Source: an uncultured bacterium (GTDB lineage: Bacteria; Cyanobacteriota; Vampirovibrionia; Gastranaerophilales; Gastranaerophilaceae). Taken from it: DNA of 64,000 nt. The notes below the pieces were generated by a model. The model was not told the origin of the DNA. It saw only the letters and a program-made list of their open reading frames with translations, and ran no database searches. The DNA lies in NCBI GenBank assembly GCA_949300515.1, contig CASGEP010000015.1, forward strand, positions 1 through 64,000, read 5' to 3'. Positions within the stretch are counted from its first letter, which is position 1. Each line of letters begins with the position of its first letter. The position numbers and the translations under genes are program-made. Shown piece by piece: positions 46,935-55,616 of this stretch.

Positions 46935-48131
46935 TTACAATACAGTTTCTATCAACTCTTTTTCCTGCTGTTCAATGTATTTTTTATCAATTGAATTAGA
47001 AGGGCTTATGCCGTAGTCTTTTAATTTTTCCGTCTGGCTGAAAAGCCCGCCGCGCCCGCTTAACGTGGTGAAAATCTGTCCGAAAGTTTTTTGCACGGTT
47101 GTGAAATTTGTTTGTAATTTTTCAAGGTGCCCGATGAGCGTTGTAACCTTAGAGTACATACTATCTGCAAGTTTCAGTATTTCTCTTACGTTTTTTTCCT
47201 GATTTTTTTGTGCCCAGGAATATTTTATAACCCTCAAAGTCGCAATCAAAGATGCCGGACCGACTATTACAACACGTTTTTTGTAAGCATCCTCAACAAG
47301 TTTTGCATTAGAATAAATATAGTTTATACAAGCCTCAACAGGCACAAACATAAGCGTAAAGTCAGGCGTTGCAAGCCCCTCGAGGTTTTCATATTTTCCG
47401 CTTAATTCGCCGATTCTATCTTCAACAGACTTATAAAACGCCCTCAGTGAATTTTGTTTTTCGTCCTCATCCTCCGCTTCAACAAAATTCAAAAAATCCA
47501 CAAAAGACATTTTTGAATCTATTACGATGTTTTTATCATCGTCAGGATAGTAAACCACGGCATCGGGAGTTATTTTTGCGCCGTTGGGGTCATTGTTTGA
47601 GCGAAAACCTTTCTGGGTAATATATGTCCCGCGCTCGGGGTTTTCGTTTTTATTTTCCATGCCCGACGATTTTAAAATGTTTTCTAAAATCATCTCTCCG
47701 AAAAGTCCGCGCGATTTTGAATTTTCCTTGAGCGCGCGGGTGAGGTTTTCCGCCTGTGTGCGAATTAAATTATTCTCATTTGTGAGCGATTTTATCTGTT
47801 CCTGAATTATATTTGTATTTTTTACTCCCGAAACGTTGAATTCTTCAACTTTTTTCTGAAATTCCAAAATCCTCTCTTTAAGCGGGTTTAGCTGGATATC
47901 AAGTTTTTTTAAATTTTGTTCCTCAAGCATTTGTTGTTTTTCTAATATTGCCGAATTTGCAAGGTTTACAAACTCGTTTTTTATTGTTTCGCACAGTGCC
48001 TGCGAGCTGCTCTGTGAACTTTTTAAACTGTCAAGTTCGCTCTGCATTTTTGCCTTTAAAACGTCAAATTTCAATTTGGAAAACAAAAATCCCAAACCCG
48101 CACCCAAAACTAAAGCTAAAAATATATACAT
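46935..48131 (-). CDS. rmuC: RmuC-family putative nuclease
   Basis: A 398-residue protein: one N-terminal membrane helix (residues 1-17), a coiled coil to about residue 135, then the RmuC domain, a restriction-endonuclease-like fold, with KSRGLFGEMILENIL, DAVVYYPDDDKNIVIDSKMSF in part (D/E-x-K type core) and FVPVEACINY. RmuC limits inversion at short repeats in E. coli. AGGGGGAAATA precedes the ATG. Confidence 0.92.
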   Translation of the reverse strand: MYIFLALVLGAGLGFLFSKLKFDVLKAKMQSELDSLKSSQSSSQALCETIKNEFVNLANSAILEKQQMLEEQNLKKLDIQLNPLKERILEFQKKVEEFNVSGVKNTNIIQEQIKSLTNENNLIRTQAENLTRALKENSKSRGLFGEMILENILKSSGMENKNENPERGTYITQKGFRSNNDPNGAKITPDAVVYYPDDDKNIVIDSKMSFVDFLNFVEAEDEDEKQNSLRAFYKSVEDRIGELSGKYENLEGLATPDFTLMFVPVEACINYIYSNAKLVEDAYKKRVVIVGPASLIATLRVIKYSWAQKNQEKNVREILKLADSMYSKVTTLIGHLEKLQTNFTTVQKTFGQIFTTLSGRGGLFSQTEKLKDYGISPSNSIDKKYIEQQEKELIETVL

Positions 48132-48146
48132 TATTTCCCCCTATAT

Positions 48147-48220
48147 TGCGCCCGACGGGAGTCGAACCCGTGACCTTTGGCTTCGGAGACCAACGCTCTA
48201 TCCGACTGAGCTACAGGCGC
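48147..48220 (-). tRNA. tRNA-Arg (anticodon CCG)
   Basis: A complete cloverleaf on the minus strand: acceptor GCGCCTG with CGGGCGC, GTAGCTCAGTCGGATAGAGC as D arm, anticodon CCG (48186-48184) in loop CTCCGAA, T arm GGGTTCGACTCCC. The CCA is not encoded. Confidence 0.94.
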
Positions 48221-48225
48221 ACAAT
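48207..48225. repeat. 19-nt direct repeat, tRNA copy
   Basis: The first 14 nt of the tRNA-Arg gene plus 5 nt of upstream flank, repeated exactly at 48298-48316. Confidence 0.9.
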
Positions 48226-48250
48226 GATATTCAATTTACAAAAACTATTA

Positions 48251-48265
48251 TAGCTCAGTCGGATA
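48251..48265. repeat. 15-nt inverted copy of the tRNA D arm
   Basis: An exact reverse complement of 48199-48213 inside tRNA-Arg, lying 38 nt away. Confidence 0.85.
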
Positions 48266-48297
48266 TATTTTTTAAGTCGCAAACTTCGTTCGCTCCG

Positions 48298-48316
48298 TGA
48301 GCTACAGGCGCACAAT
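48298..48316. repeat. 19-nt direct repeat, second copy
   Basis: Repeats the tRNA-Arg 5' terminus and flank 91 nt away, without the rest of the tRNA. Confidence 0.9.
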
Positions 48317-48334
48317 AATTATTCCGATTTTATC

Positions 48335-48376
48335 ATAAAAATACAGCCCCAAAACAAAACCGCCCGGAGCCGTATT
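48335..48376 (-). terminator. Terminator after oadB
   Basis: An 11-bp stem with two wobble pairs (48366-48376 with 48340-48350); on the minus strand it ends in T5. Confidence 0.7.
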
Positions 48377-48401
48377 TACAATTGTCAAATTAATCAGCTA
48401 A

Positions 48402-49571
48402 TCAGCCGCAAATTGCAAGCAATACACCCGCCGCAACAGCCGAGCCTATTACGCCTGCGACGTTTGGACCCATCGCATGCATTAAAAGGTAGTTATTCGG
48501 ATTGTACTCAAGCCCGACCTTATTAACCACGCGTGCTGCCATAGGTACCGCACTTACGCCGGCTGCGCCGATAAGCGGGTTAACAGGTGTTTTTGAGAAC
48601 ATATTCATAATTTTACCGAAAATTACACCCATAGCTGTTGCAAAGCTGAACGCAAGCAGTCCGAGTATAAGGATGTAAAGAGTTTGTATTGTTAAAAATT
48701 GGCTTGCCTGTAATTTTGAACCGACAGATAAGCCCAAAAGTATTGTAACAATGTTAATAAATTCATTTTGCAGAGTTTTTGAAAGTCTGTCAACAACTCC
48801 GGATTCTTTACATAAGTTACCAAACGCAAGAGCGCCGACAAGCGGGCAGGCATCCGGAAGGAAAATTATACAAAGACCCAAAACAAGAAGCGGGAATACT
48901 ATTTTCTCGCGCTGAGAAACTTCTCTCATCTGCACCATCTCAATCAGGCGTTCTTCTTTGCTTGTAAGCATTTTCATAATAGGCGGCTGAATAATTGGTA
49001 CAAGAGCCATATATGAATAAGCTGCAACTGCAATCGCGCCGAGGAGCTCGGGCGCAAGCCTTGATGTGACAAAAATTGATGTAGGTCCGTCGGCACCGCC
49101 TATTATACCGATTGATGCCGCCTGCGGGAGCGTAAAACCGAGAAGCAGTGCAAACAGCAGGGTAGAGAAAATGCCAAACTGTGCGGCACCGCCCAAAAGC
49201 GCGGTTTTAGGATTTGCTATAAGCGGACCGAAGTCCGTCATTGCGCCGACACCCATAAATATAAATAACGGGAACAATCCGGCATGTATACCCGCCTCAT
49301 AAACTATGCCCAAAAAGCCTTTCGGTCCTGCAATGTCGCAAACGGGAATATTTGCCAGAATTCCGCCAAATGCAATAGGCACAAGCAAAAGCGGCTCAAA
49401 TTCCTTTTTGATACCTAAATATAAAAGCACAAGGCACACAAGGAACATAACGGGCGCGCCATACATGTGTAATATCTGCTCTATGCCTGATAAATTCGGG
49501 TCAGCAGGTAAAATCATATTATAAATACCCGTTGATTTCCATAAGCTTTGAAAAATATCAGTGAAATTCAT
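48402..49571 (-). CDS. oadB: Na+-translocating decarboxylase beta subunit
   Basis: A 389-residue integral membrane protein with about nine or more helices. The conserved pump signature [20 protein letters not shown] (in the re-entrant region carrying the Na+-binding Asp) and the C-terminal [14 protein letters not shown] and [17 protein letters not shown] are diagnostic of OadB/MmdB/GcdB. It couples decarboxylation of the carboxybiotin on the alpha subunit to Na+ export. GGAGG precedes its ATG, and the alpha/biotin gene is 14 nt upstream. Confidence 0.95.
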   Translation of the reverse strand: MNFTDIFQSLWKSTGIYNMILPADPNLSGIEQILHMYGAPVMFLVCLVLLYLGIKKEFEPLLLVPIAFGGILANIPVCDIAGPKGFLGIVYEAGIHAGLFPLFIFMGVGAMTDFGPLIANPKTALLGGAAQFGIFSTLLFALLLGFTLPQAASIGIIGGADGPTSIFVTSRLAPELLGAIAVAAYSYMALVPIIQPPIMKMLTSKEERLIEMVQMREVSQREKIVFPLLVLGLCIIFLPDACPLVGALAFGNLCKESGVVDRLSKTLQNEFINIVTILLGLSVGSKLQASQFLTIQTLYILILGLLAFSFATAMGVIFGKIMNMFSKTPVNPLIGAAGVSAVPMAARVVNKVGLEYNPNNYLLMHAMGPNVAGVIGSAVAAGVLLAICG

Positions 49572-49585
49572 AAGTCAAATCCTCC

Positions 49586-51379
49586 CTAAGCCAATGTTAC
49601 CAGAACTTGACCGTTTTTAACCTGTTCGCCGACATTTACTTCGACCGAGGCAATTTTACCCGATTTCGGAGATTTAATCTCTGTTTCCATTTTCATTGCC
49701 TCAAGCACCAAAAGCACGTCCCCTTCCTCAATCATATCACCTTCAGATATGTTGATTTTAAGCACCGCGCCCGGCAGAGCGGCTTTAATGGGTACGGCAT
49801 CGGACGAGTTTACGCCTTCTCTGGCTTCAATCCCGTTTTTAACCGATATATCATAGGTCTTTCCGTTGACAACAGCTTTATTGCCTTCAATTCTTACGGC
49901 AAATTTCTTATTATTTACGCTTACCGTATAACCTTCAAGGTTATCCTCCATATCGTAAGCGGCTTTTTGTGCCGGATTAACCTTTCTGACACCTATTTGT
50001 CCTTTGCCTTCAAGGAACATAATGCCTTTTTCTTTGCAAGTTGCTGCGATAAAGATATTTTCTTCCGTTTCTTCAAGATTTGCTTCTTTAAGCATTTTTC
50101 TTGCGGCTTCAATGCCTTTGGCGGGGTCTTTATCGTTTAAATCGACAACCAATTCGCTCGTCGGTTTAAGTCCCAGCTGCTCCTCGGCCATTTTTACAAT
50201 TTTAGGGTCAGCTTTACAGGGGGTTTTGCCGAAATAACCGAGAACCATTTTGCCGTAGCCTTCCGTTATTTTTTTCCAATTACCCGACATAACATTAGAG
50301 TATGCCTGTTGGAAATAAAACTGTGATACCGGCGTAACCGATGTTGCAAAGCCGCCTTTTTCAACTACTTCTTTCATTGCGGCAACAACCTGCGGGAATT
50401 TATCCATTGTGCCGTTATCTCTCATCATTTGAGTATTTGCGGTGAGTGCGCCGCCGGGGAGCGGAGATGAAACAATAACGGGATTTACCGCCATAGCCTC
50501 GGGAGGAAGGAAATAATCTTTCATGCATTCTTTGAATATTTCTTCCGTTTCAAGGATTTTTTCAACATCTATGCCAAGGTCATAGTCGCTTCCTTTTAGC
50601 GCATGCCACATTGAAACAATGTCAGGCTGAGCGGTGCCGCCCGATACGGGTTTCATCGAAAGGTCAATGCCGTCCGCACCGCCTTCAAGCGCCGCAAGAT
50701 ATGCCGCAAGCCCTGTTCCTGCCGTTTCATGCGAGTGAAAGCGAATGTGCATATCGGGTCCTAAAATTTCTCTTGTTCTCTTGATTGTTTCATAAACTTT
50801 TCTCGGAGCGGATGTTCCCGATGCATCTTTGAATGCTAAAGAGGTAAAGGGAATGCCCGCATCTAAAATGGAGCGCAGAACTCTTTCATAAAATTCAACG
50901 TCATGAGCGCCCTTGCAGCCGATTGGAAGCTCCATCATGGTAATTGTAACTTCGTGGTTTAATCCGTTGTCGACAATGCATTGACCCGAGTATATAAGGT
51001 TGTTTACATCGTTTAGCGCATCAAAGTTCCTGATTGTTGTCATGCCGTGTTTTTTAAACAATTTGGCATGCAGGTTGATAATGTCGCGCGGCTGGGATTC
51101 AAGCCCTACGACGTTTACACCGCGGGCAAGAGTCTGAAGGTTAATATCGGGACCGACTGTTTTTCTTATTGTATCCATCATATCAAACGCATTTTCGTTG
51201 CAGTAGAAAACAGGCGACTGAAAACGCGCGCCGCCGCCCACTTCAAAGTGCTTTAAACCCGCATTTACCGCAGATTCAAGGGCGGGAAGAAAATCTTTTG
51301 TAAAAACTCTAGCTCCGTAAACGGACTGAAAACCGTCGCGAAACGAGGTATCCATAACTTTAATGTGTTTTTTTGCCAT
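49586..51379 (-). CDS. oadA: Na+ pump decarboxylase alpha subunit with biotin carrier (OadA-like)
   Basis: A 597-residue carboxyltransferase plus biotin carrier. The TIM-barrel domain begins DTSFRDGFQS (a variant of DTTLRDxxQS) and has FKDASG with the catalytic Lys and FHSHETAGTGLAAY. A linker leads to a C-terminal biotinyl domain with EAMKME, K563 being biotinylated. The pairing with OadB supports oxaloacetate decarboxylation to pyruvate, though a related 2-oxo or acyl-CoA substrate is possible because the start motif is variant. No small gamma subunit (oadG) is adjacent. Biotin ligase is encoded just upstream. Confidence 0.9.
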   Translation of the reverse strand: MAKKHIKVMDTSFRDGFQSVYGARVFTKDFLPALESAVNAGLKHFEVGGGARFQSPVFYCNENAFDMMDTIRKTVGPDINLQTLARGVNVVGLESQPRDIINLHAKLFKKHGMTTIRNFDALNDVNNLIYSGQCIVDNGLNHEVTITMMELPIGCKGAHDVEFYERVLRSILDAGIPFTSLAFKDASGTSAPRKVYETIKRTREILGPDMHIRFHSHETAGTGLAAYLAALEGGADGIDLSMKPVSGGTAQPDIVSMWHALKGSDYDLGIDVEKILETEEIFKECMKDYFLPPEAMAVNPVIVSSPLPGGALTANTQMMRDNGTMDKFPQVVAAMKEVVEKGGFATSVTPVSQFYFQQAYSNVMSGNWKKITEGYGKMVLGYFGKTPCKADPKIVKMAEEQLGLKPTSELVVDLNDKDPAKGIEAARKMLKEANLEETEENIFIAATCKEKGIMFLEGKGQIGVRKVNPAQKAAYDMEDNLEGYTVSVNNKKFAVRIEGNKAVVNGKTYDISVKNGIEAREGVNSSDAVPIKAALPGAVLKINISEGDMIEEGDVLLVLEAMKMETEIKSPKSGKIASVEVNVGEQVKNGQVLVTLA

Positions 51380-51475
51380 AATTTTATCCTCATTTAATGA
51401 TTTTTAATTTAACACTTATCTAAAACGGCCGTGACTGTGAGATTTATACAAAGCTTTCGGCTGTATCGTTTCTTT

Positions 51476-52024
51476 TTACAAGCCTTTCAGTAAAAAATCT
51501 TCCCAGCCGTTTTTGAAATTGTTGAGCAATTTGCCCAAAAATTCATTTTTATCGACATTTTTCCCTGTTTCAATAAACACGGAAGTTGCCGGGATGTCAA
51601 TGTTTTTTGCTTCCTGTATGTCAAGGTTTAAATTTACGCCGATACCGACCACGACCCCCATAAATTCGCTGCCTAAAAATACAGACTCCGCAAGTATTCC
51701 CGATATTTTTTTGTTTTCAATTAAAACATCGTTGGGATATTTAAAAACAGGTTTCAAACCGTATTCTTCAAGGGTTTGGGCAACTTTTGCGCTCGCATGG
51801 CGGGTCAGTTCGTTTAAATGTTCAATGTTTTTCGGTTTTAATACAATTGAAATGTAGATATTTCCGCCGTTTTTATTGCTTGAATACCATTTTCGCCCGA
51901 ATTGCCCGTGCCCGAGAGTTTGAATATCCGCACTTACAACCTCAAAGTCGTTTAATTTTTCGAGGTTTTTTCTGGCGTAAACGCTTGTGGAATCTATCTC
52001 ATCCAAGTGTATAATCTTATGCAT
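51476..52024 (-). CDS. birA: Biotin-protein ligase (short form)
   Basis: A 182-residue catalytic domain only; no HTH, so not a repressor. Motifs: IDSTSVYA, GHGQFGRKWYS (the GRGRxGRxW biotinyl-AMP loop with two variants) and KYPNDVLIENKKISGILAE in part. It lacks the C-terminal SH3-like domain, making it shorter than usual. Its position immediately before the biotin-dependent decarboxylase genes indicates that it charges K563 of OadA. Confidence 0.92.
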   Translation of the reverse strand: MHKIIHLDEIDSTSVYARKNLEKLNDFEVVSADIQTLGHGQFGRKWYSSNKNGGNIYISIVLKPKNIEHLNELTRHASAKVAQTLEEYGLKPVFKYPNDVLIENKKISGILAESVFLGSEFMGVVVGIGVNLNLDIQEAKNIDIPATSVFIETGKNVDKNEFLGKLLNNFKNGWEDFLLKGL

Positions 52025-52033
52025 AGTTTTATC

Positions 52034-52888
52034 TTACAACAAATAGATTTTTGCACCAAGCAGTTTTGTACATCTTCCGAAAGGAAGCGCGATGTTGTTT
52101 TTGCCATGTGTTATATCGTAGCCGTAAACGCAGGGTATGTTCAGCATTTTAGAGTATTCAAAGAGTATATTTTCAAGTTTTTTCGACTCATCTTTTGCAA
52201 GTCCCGTAAACTCGCCGAAAATTACCGCTTTAATTTTTTCTCTCAGGCGGGAGTTTCTGAAAATCTGAATAAGCATTTTATCGATTTTATACAAAGGTTC
52301 GTTTATATCTTCCAAAAACAGAATTATGTCCTTCTCGGGAAGATAATTGTAAGAGCCGAAAAGCGACACTATTGTGGATAAATTCCCGCCCCAGAGTACC
52401 CCGCTTGCGCTTCCCTGTGTAAAGACTTTATGTTTTTTCTTTGGAAGGATTTCTTTTTGATTGTTTATTAAATCGATATCATTTTTTGAAAAGCCGTTTA
52501 AGAGCATAAGAGTGTGATAACCCGCTAAATCAGCACGTGCATAAAAAGCAATGAGCAGGGCTGTTGCATCGGAGCTTCCCATAAAAATTTTGGGGTTGTT
52601 TTTTATAATATTATAATCAATTTTATCAAGCAGTCTGATTGCTCCGTAGCCGCCTCTTGAGCATAAAATCGCATTTACTTCATCATCCGAAAATGCGCTG
52701 TGCAAATCTTCGAGCCGCTCACTGTCATCTCCTGCCAGATAGCCTTTTTGATTAAAAACATTCGGGAAAATTTTTACTTTGTATCCCAGAGCCTTTAAAT
52801 CTTCAACTTTTTGAAAAAAAATTTCCCTGTTTGATATCGCTCCCGAAGGGGAAATTATTCCTATTGTGTCGCCCGCTTTAAGTTTCAT
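52034..52888 (-). CDS. LD-carboxypeptidase (S66 family)
   Basis: A 284-residue protein taken from the ATG at 52888 (MKLKAGDTIGIISPSG), the usual family start; an upstream in-frame ATG at 52924 would add 12 unlikely residues. The nucleophile loop is GSSDATAL (Ser in an S-D-x-T context), with SRGGYGAIRLLD before it and the Glu/His region LEDINEPLYKIDKML following. S66 enzymes trim the terminal D-Ala from L,D-tetrapeptide in murein recycling, or cleave microcin-type compounds. No signal peptide, so cytoplasmic recycling is favoured. It is 9 nt upstream of birA in one operon. Confidence 0.88.
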   Translation of the reverse strand: MKLKAGDTIGIISPSGAISNREIFFQKVEDLKALGYKVKIFPNVFNQKGYLAGDDSERLEDLHSAFSDDEVNAILCSRGGYGAIRLLDKIDYNIIKNNPKIFMGSSDATALLIAFYARADLAGYHTLMLLNGFSKNDIDLINNQKEILPKKKHKVFTQGSASGVLWGGNLSTIVSLFGSYNYLPEKDIILFLEDINEPLYKIDKMLIQIFRNSRLREKIKAVIFGEFTGLAKDESKKLENILFEYSKMLNIPCVYGYDITHGKNNIALPFGRCTKLLGAKIYLL

Positions 52889-52932
52889 AAAATTATTATA
52901 TCCAAAAAGTAAATATACGGGCATTTTTGTAA

Positions 52933-52944
52933 TATAATTTTCTT
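52933..52944 (+). promoter_or_regulatory. -10 element of leaderless dnaX promoter
   Basis: TATAAT at 52933-52938 followed by 6 nt to the dnaX ATG; no ribosome site. The -35 is not clear. Confidence 0.5.
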
Positions 52945-54882
52945 ATGAGTGAAAAATATTTGCCGCTTTTTAGAAAATACCGCCCGCAGGCATTTTGCGA
53001 CCTTGTCGGACAGGATAACCTTGTCAAAGCTCTAAGTAACGCCATTGAGTTAAACCGTATTGCTCCGGCGTACCTTTTTTGCGGGCCCAGAGGCACGGGC
53101 AAGACTTCAAGCGCAAGAATTTTTGCAAAATCCCTTAACTGCGAGCACGGACCGACCGTAAACCCTTGCCAGAAGTGCGCAAGCTGTATCGATATTACAA
53201 ACGCCGCAGGCATGGACGTTATAGAGATTGACGCCGCAACAAACAGAGGGGTTGAGGGTGCGGAGGATTTAATAGCGCAGGTGCATTACGCTCCTGTCGG
53301 CGGAAAGTATAAAATTTTTATTATAGATGAAGTTCATATGCTTACATCTACAGCTTTTAACGCTCTTTTAAAAACATTTGAAGAGCCGCCCGAAAATGTT
53401 ATTTTTATTCTCGCTACAACGGAGCCCCATAAAGTGCTTGAAACAATTGTAAGCCGCTGCCAGAGGTTTGATTTCAGGCGTATTACGGTTGATGACATTG
53501 TAAAAAGATTGAGAGAAATTTCAGACATTGAAAATATAAAAATCGCCGATGATGCGCTTTTTGCCATTGCAAAAAATGTATCGGGCGGCATGAGAGATTC
53601 TCTTGCGCTTTTGGATCAGGTAAGCATTTTGGGCGCAAAAGATGAAATTACAAAAGAAATGATAGAGGAGCTTTTGGGCAAAGTCACTTTTGATAAGCTT
53701 TTAGAGCTGCTTGACTACATTGTTTCACAAGACATTGAAAAAGCTCTCGTCAAAATTGATGAAATTTATGCTCAAGGCTCGGAGCCGAGAAATTTATGCG
53801 AAAATTTCATGGAATTTTTAAGAAATGTCATTGTGGTGCTAAATGCCAAAAATCCGCATGACGTTATTAAATTCTCCTCTTTAAGCAGTGTTGATATTGA
53901 TAAAATTATTGAAAAAAAATACAATTCAAAACTTTGCGAGAGAATTTTAGACATTGCAACGGAATATTTTAAAGAGGTAAAATTCGCTACAAATCCGTAT
54001 TTGTGGGTTGAACTTATGGTTATCCGCGCTTCAAGGGCGCAAGAGCAAAAAAGTGAGAGCGTAATTTATACAAACAGCGCACCTGCGGGATTTAAAAAAG
54101 CTGACACGGCAAGAAACGACGGCACTGAAGCAGGAAATAATGCCGGGCAGCAGACGGGAAGCAAAAGTGCGCCTGAGGTATCGGGTTTTAAACAGAAGGC
54201 GCAAGAGCTGCGCAGCGACCCAACGCCCGACCTGTCAGCAGCTGCTGACAAAACGGCTGACCAAACGACCGCTGTTTTTTCGGATAAAGAAGCTAATGAC
54301 TTTGAAGCGCCTTTAAATGACAGTCAAATTAGACCCGAAGCGGCGGATACGGGCTCAAACAATCCTGCGAATCCTGTTGAAATATGGAGTGCAATTGTAA
54401 ATGCCATTGAAACTATCCCTGCAAAAGCCTTTTACTCGGGTGTAGCAAAGCTTGTGGGGGTAGAGGGAAATAAAATCACGCTGGGGTTTGTAAATCAAAA
54501 TTTAATAACTCAGGCAAAGTCGGACTCAAAATATAATGCCCTCGAGAGCGCACAGAACAGTGCGTTTGGCGGTAAGTATTCTTTTGAATTTGTACAGCTT
54601 AGCGACGATATTAAACCGCTTGAGGGCGCTATGATTAAGCCTGCCGCAAAAGTGCAGAGCAGACAGACGTACGCGCAAAAGCCCCCCGAGCTGAGCGCAG
54701 AAGCCGAAAATAGCACTGCCGTGCAAAATGTGCAAAAGGAGCAGGCTTTGCAGACGGCTAATGCGGCTAATATAGAGCAAACAGACTCCGTATCAGGGTT
54801 TGACAACATGCAAAATACGGCAATGTACAGCCCCAAAGTAAAAGAAATGCTTGAGGCTTTTAACGGTAAAATTGTCGAATAA
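52945..54882 (+). CDS. dnaX: DNA polymerase III gamma/tau subunit
   Basis: A 645-residue clamp-loader ATPase. Walker A GPRGTGKT at 47-54, a zinc site with C66, C75, C78 and C81, the Walker B-type DEVH (128-131) and the sensor 1/arginine-finger region TTEPHK...SRCQRFDF. Residues about 375-480 form an A/D/G-rich disordered linker, with a tau-type C-terminal domain after it (VEIWSAIVNAIETIPAKAF in part). No obvious slippery A-tract for gamma-type frameshifting was noticed. A TATAAT lies 6 nt before the ATG. Confidence 0.96.
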   Translation: MSEKYLPLFRKYRPQAFCDLVGQDNLVKALSNAIELNRIAPAYLFCGPRGTGKTSSARIFAKSLNCEHGPTVNPCQKCASCIDITNAAGMDVIEIDAATNRGVEGAEDLIAQVHYAPVGGKYKIFIIDEVHMLTSTAFNALLKTFEEPPENVIFILATTEPHKVLETIVSRCQRFDFRRITVDDIVKRLREISDIENIKIADDALFAIAKNVSGGMRDSLALLDQVSILGAKDEITKEMIEELLGKVTFDKLLELLDYIVSQDIEKALVKIDEIYAQGSEPRNLCENFMEFLRNVIVVLNAKNPHDVIKFSSLSSVDIDKIIEKKYNSKLCERILDIATEYFKEVKFATNPYLWVELMVIRASRAQEQKSESVIYTNSAPAGFKKADTARNDGTEAGNNAGQQTGSKSAPEVSGFKQKAQELRSDPTPDLSAAADKTADQTTAVFSDKEANDFEAPLNDSQIRPEAADTGSNNPANPVEIWSAIVNAIETIPAKAFYSGVAKLVGVEGNKITLGFVNQNLITQAKSDSKYNALESAQNSAFGGKYSFEFVQLSDDIKPLEGAMIKPAAKVQSRQTYAQKPPELSAEAENSTAVQNVQKEQALQTANAANIEQTDSVSGFDNMQNTAMYSPKVKEMLEAFNGKIVE

Positions 54883-54892
54883 GTGTAATAAA

Positions 54893-54926
54893 TTGACTAA
54901 AATAATGTTTTTTGTACAATAGTTTT
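54893..54926 (+). promoter_or_regulatory. Leaderless promoter of the NrtR-like gene
   Basis: TTGACT (54893-54898), 16-nt spacer, TACAAT (54915-54920), then 6 nt (AGTTTT) to the ATG. Confidence 0.7.
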
Positions 54927-55616
54927 ATGGCAAGGACATTTACGGAAACAAAAACGCATGAGGTGACGGTTGACGTTGTGATTTTAACTATTCACAACGG
55001 CAAACTGAAAGTGTTGCTTGTAAAGCGGGCAAATGAGCCTTTCCGCGGTAAATGGTCTATCCCAGGCGGTTTTATAAGGTTATCTGAAAACCTTGACGAT
55101 GCGGCGCTTCGCGTTTTAAAAGAAAAAACAAACGTTCAAAATATCTATCTTGAGCAGCTCTACACTTTTGGCGACCCGCTCCGTTACCCTAATACAAGGG
55201 TTATAACCTGTGCTTATTTTGCGCTTCTTCGCGCCGAAGATATAAAGCTTGAAATTTCAAATACCGATGAGGTATCCGAAGTCCAGTGGCACAGTGTTGA
55301 AAAACTTCCCCCGCTTGCTTTTGACCACAAAGAAATCATTGAGTATTCTCTTAAAAGAACGCGCGAGCGCCTTGAACTCTGCCCGATTGCGTTTCAGCTT
55401 TTGCCCAAAAAATTCACCCTTACAGAGCTTCAACAGTCTTATGAATTGATTTTGAAAAAGAAGCTTGATAAAAGAAATTTCAGAAAAAAAATGCTCAGCG
55501 CAAACATACTTGTTGAAACAAACGAACACACAAAACAAGGCTCAAAACGTCCTGCAGCACTTTATTCTTTTGATACGATAACCCTTGATTCAAAAAGAGG
55601 GCACTTTTTCTCTTAG
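54927..55616 (+). CDS. NUDIX-like transcription regulator (NrtR type)
   Basis: A 229-residue protein; the ATG at 54927 is chosen because the promoter -10 ends 6 nt before it. The N-terminal NUDIX fold (about 10-140) has a degenerate box: G48-x5-E54 is kept, but REUxEE reads RVLKEK (62-67), so hydrolysis is unlikely. The C-terminal winged helix (about 155-229) contains FTLTELQQSYELILKKKLDKRNF in part. This layout is that of NrtR, a repressor of NAD-synthesis genes that senses ADP-ribose; no NAD genes adjoin it. The last 4 nt overlap the convergent efflux gene. Confidence 0.87.
   Translation: MARTFTETKTHEVTVDVVILTIHNGKLKVLLVKRANEPFRGKWSIPGGFIRLSENLDDAALRVLKEKTNVQNIYLEQLYTFGDPLRYPNTRVITCAYFALLRAEDIKLEISNTDEVSEVQWHSVEKLPPLAFDHKEIIEYSLKRTRERLELCPIAFQLLPKKFTLTELQQSYELILKKKLDKRNFRKKMLSANILVETNEHTKQGSKRPAALYSFDTITLDSKRGHFFS

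Noticed and set aside
48241-48316. Second tRNA-Arg gene next to the first
   Set aside because: Only the D-arm piece and the 5' end are present, in opposite orientations; no anticodon or T arm.
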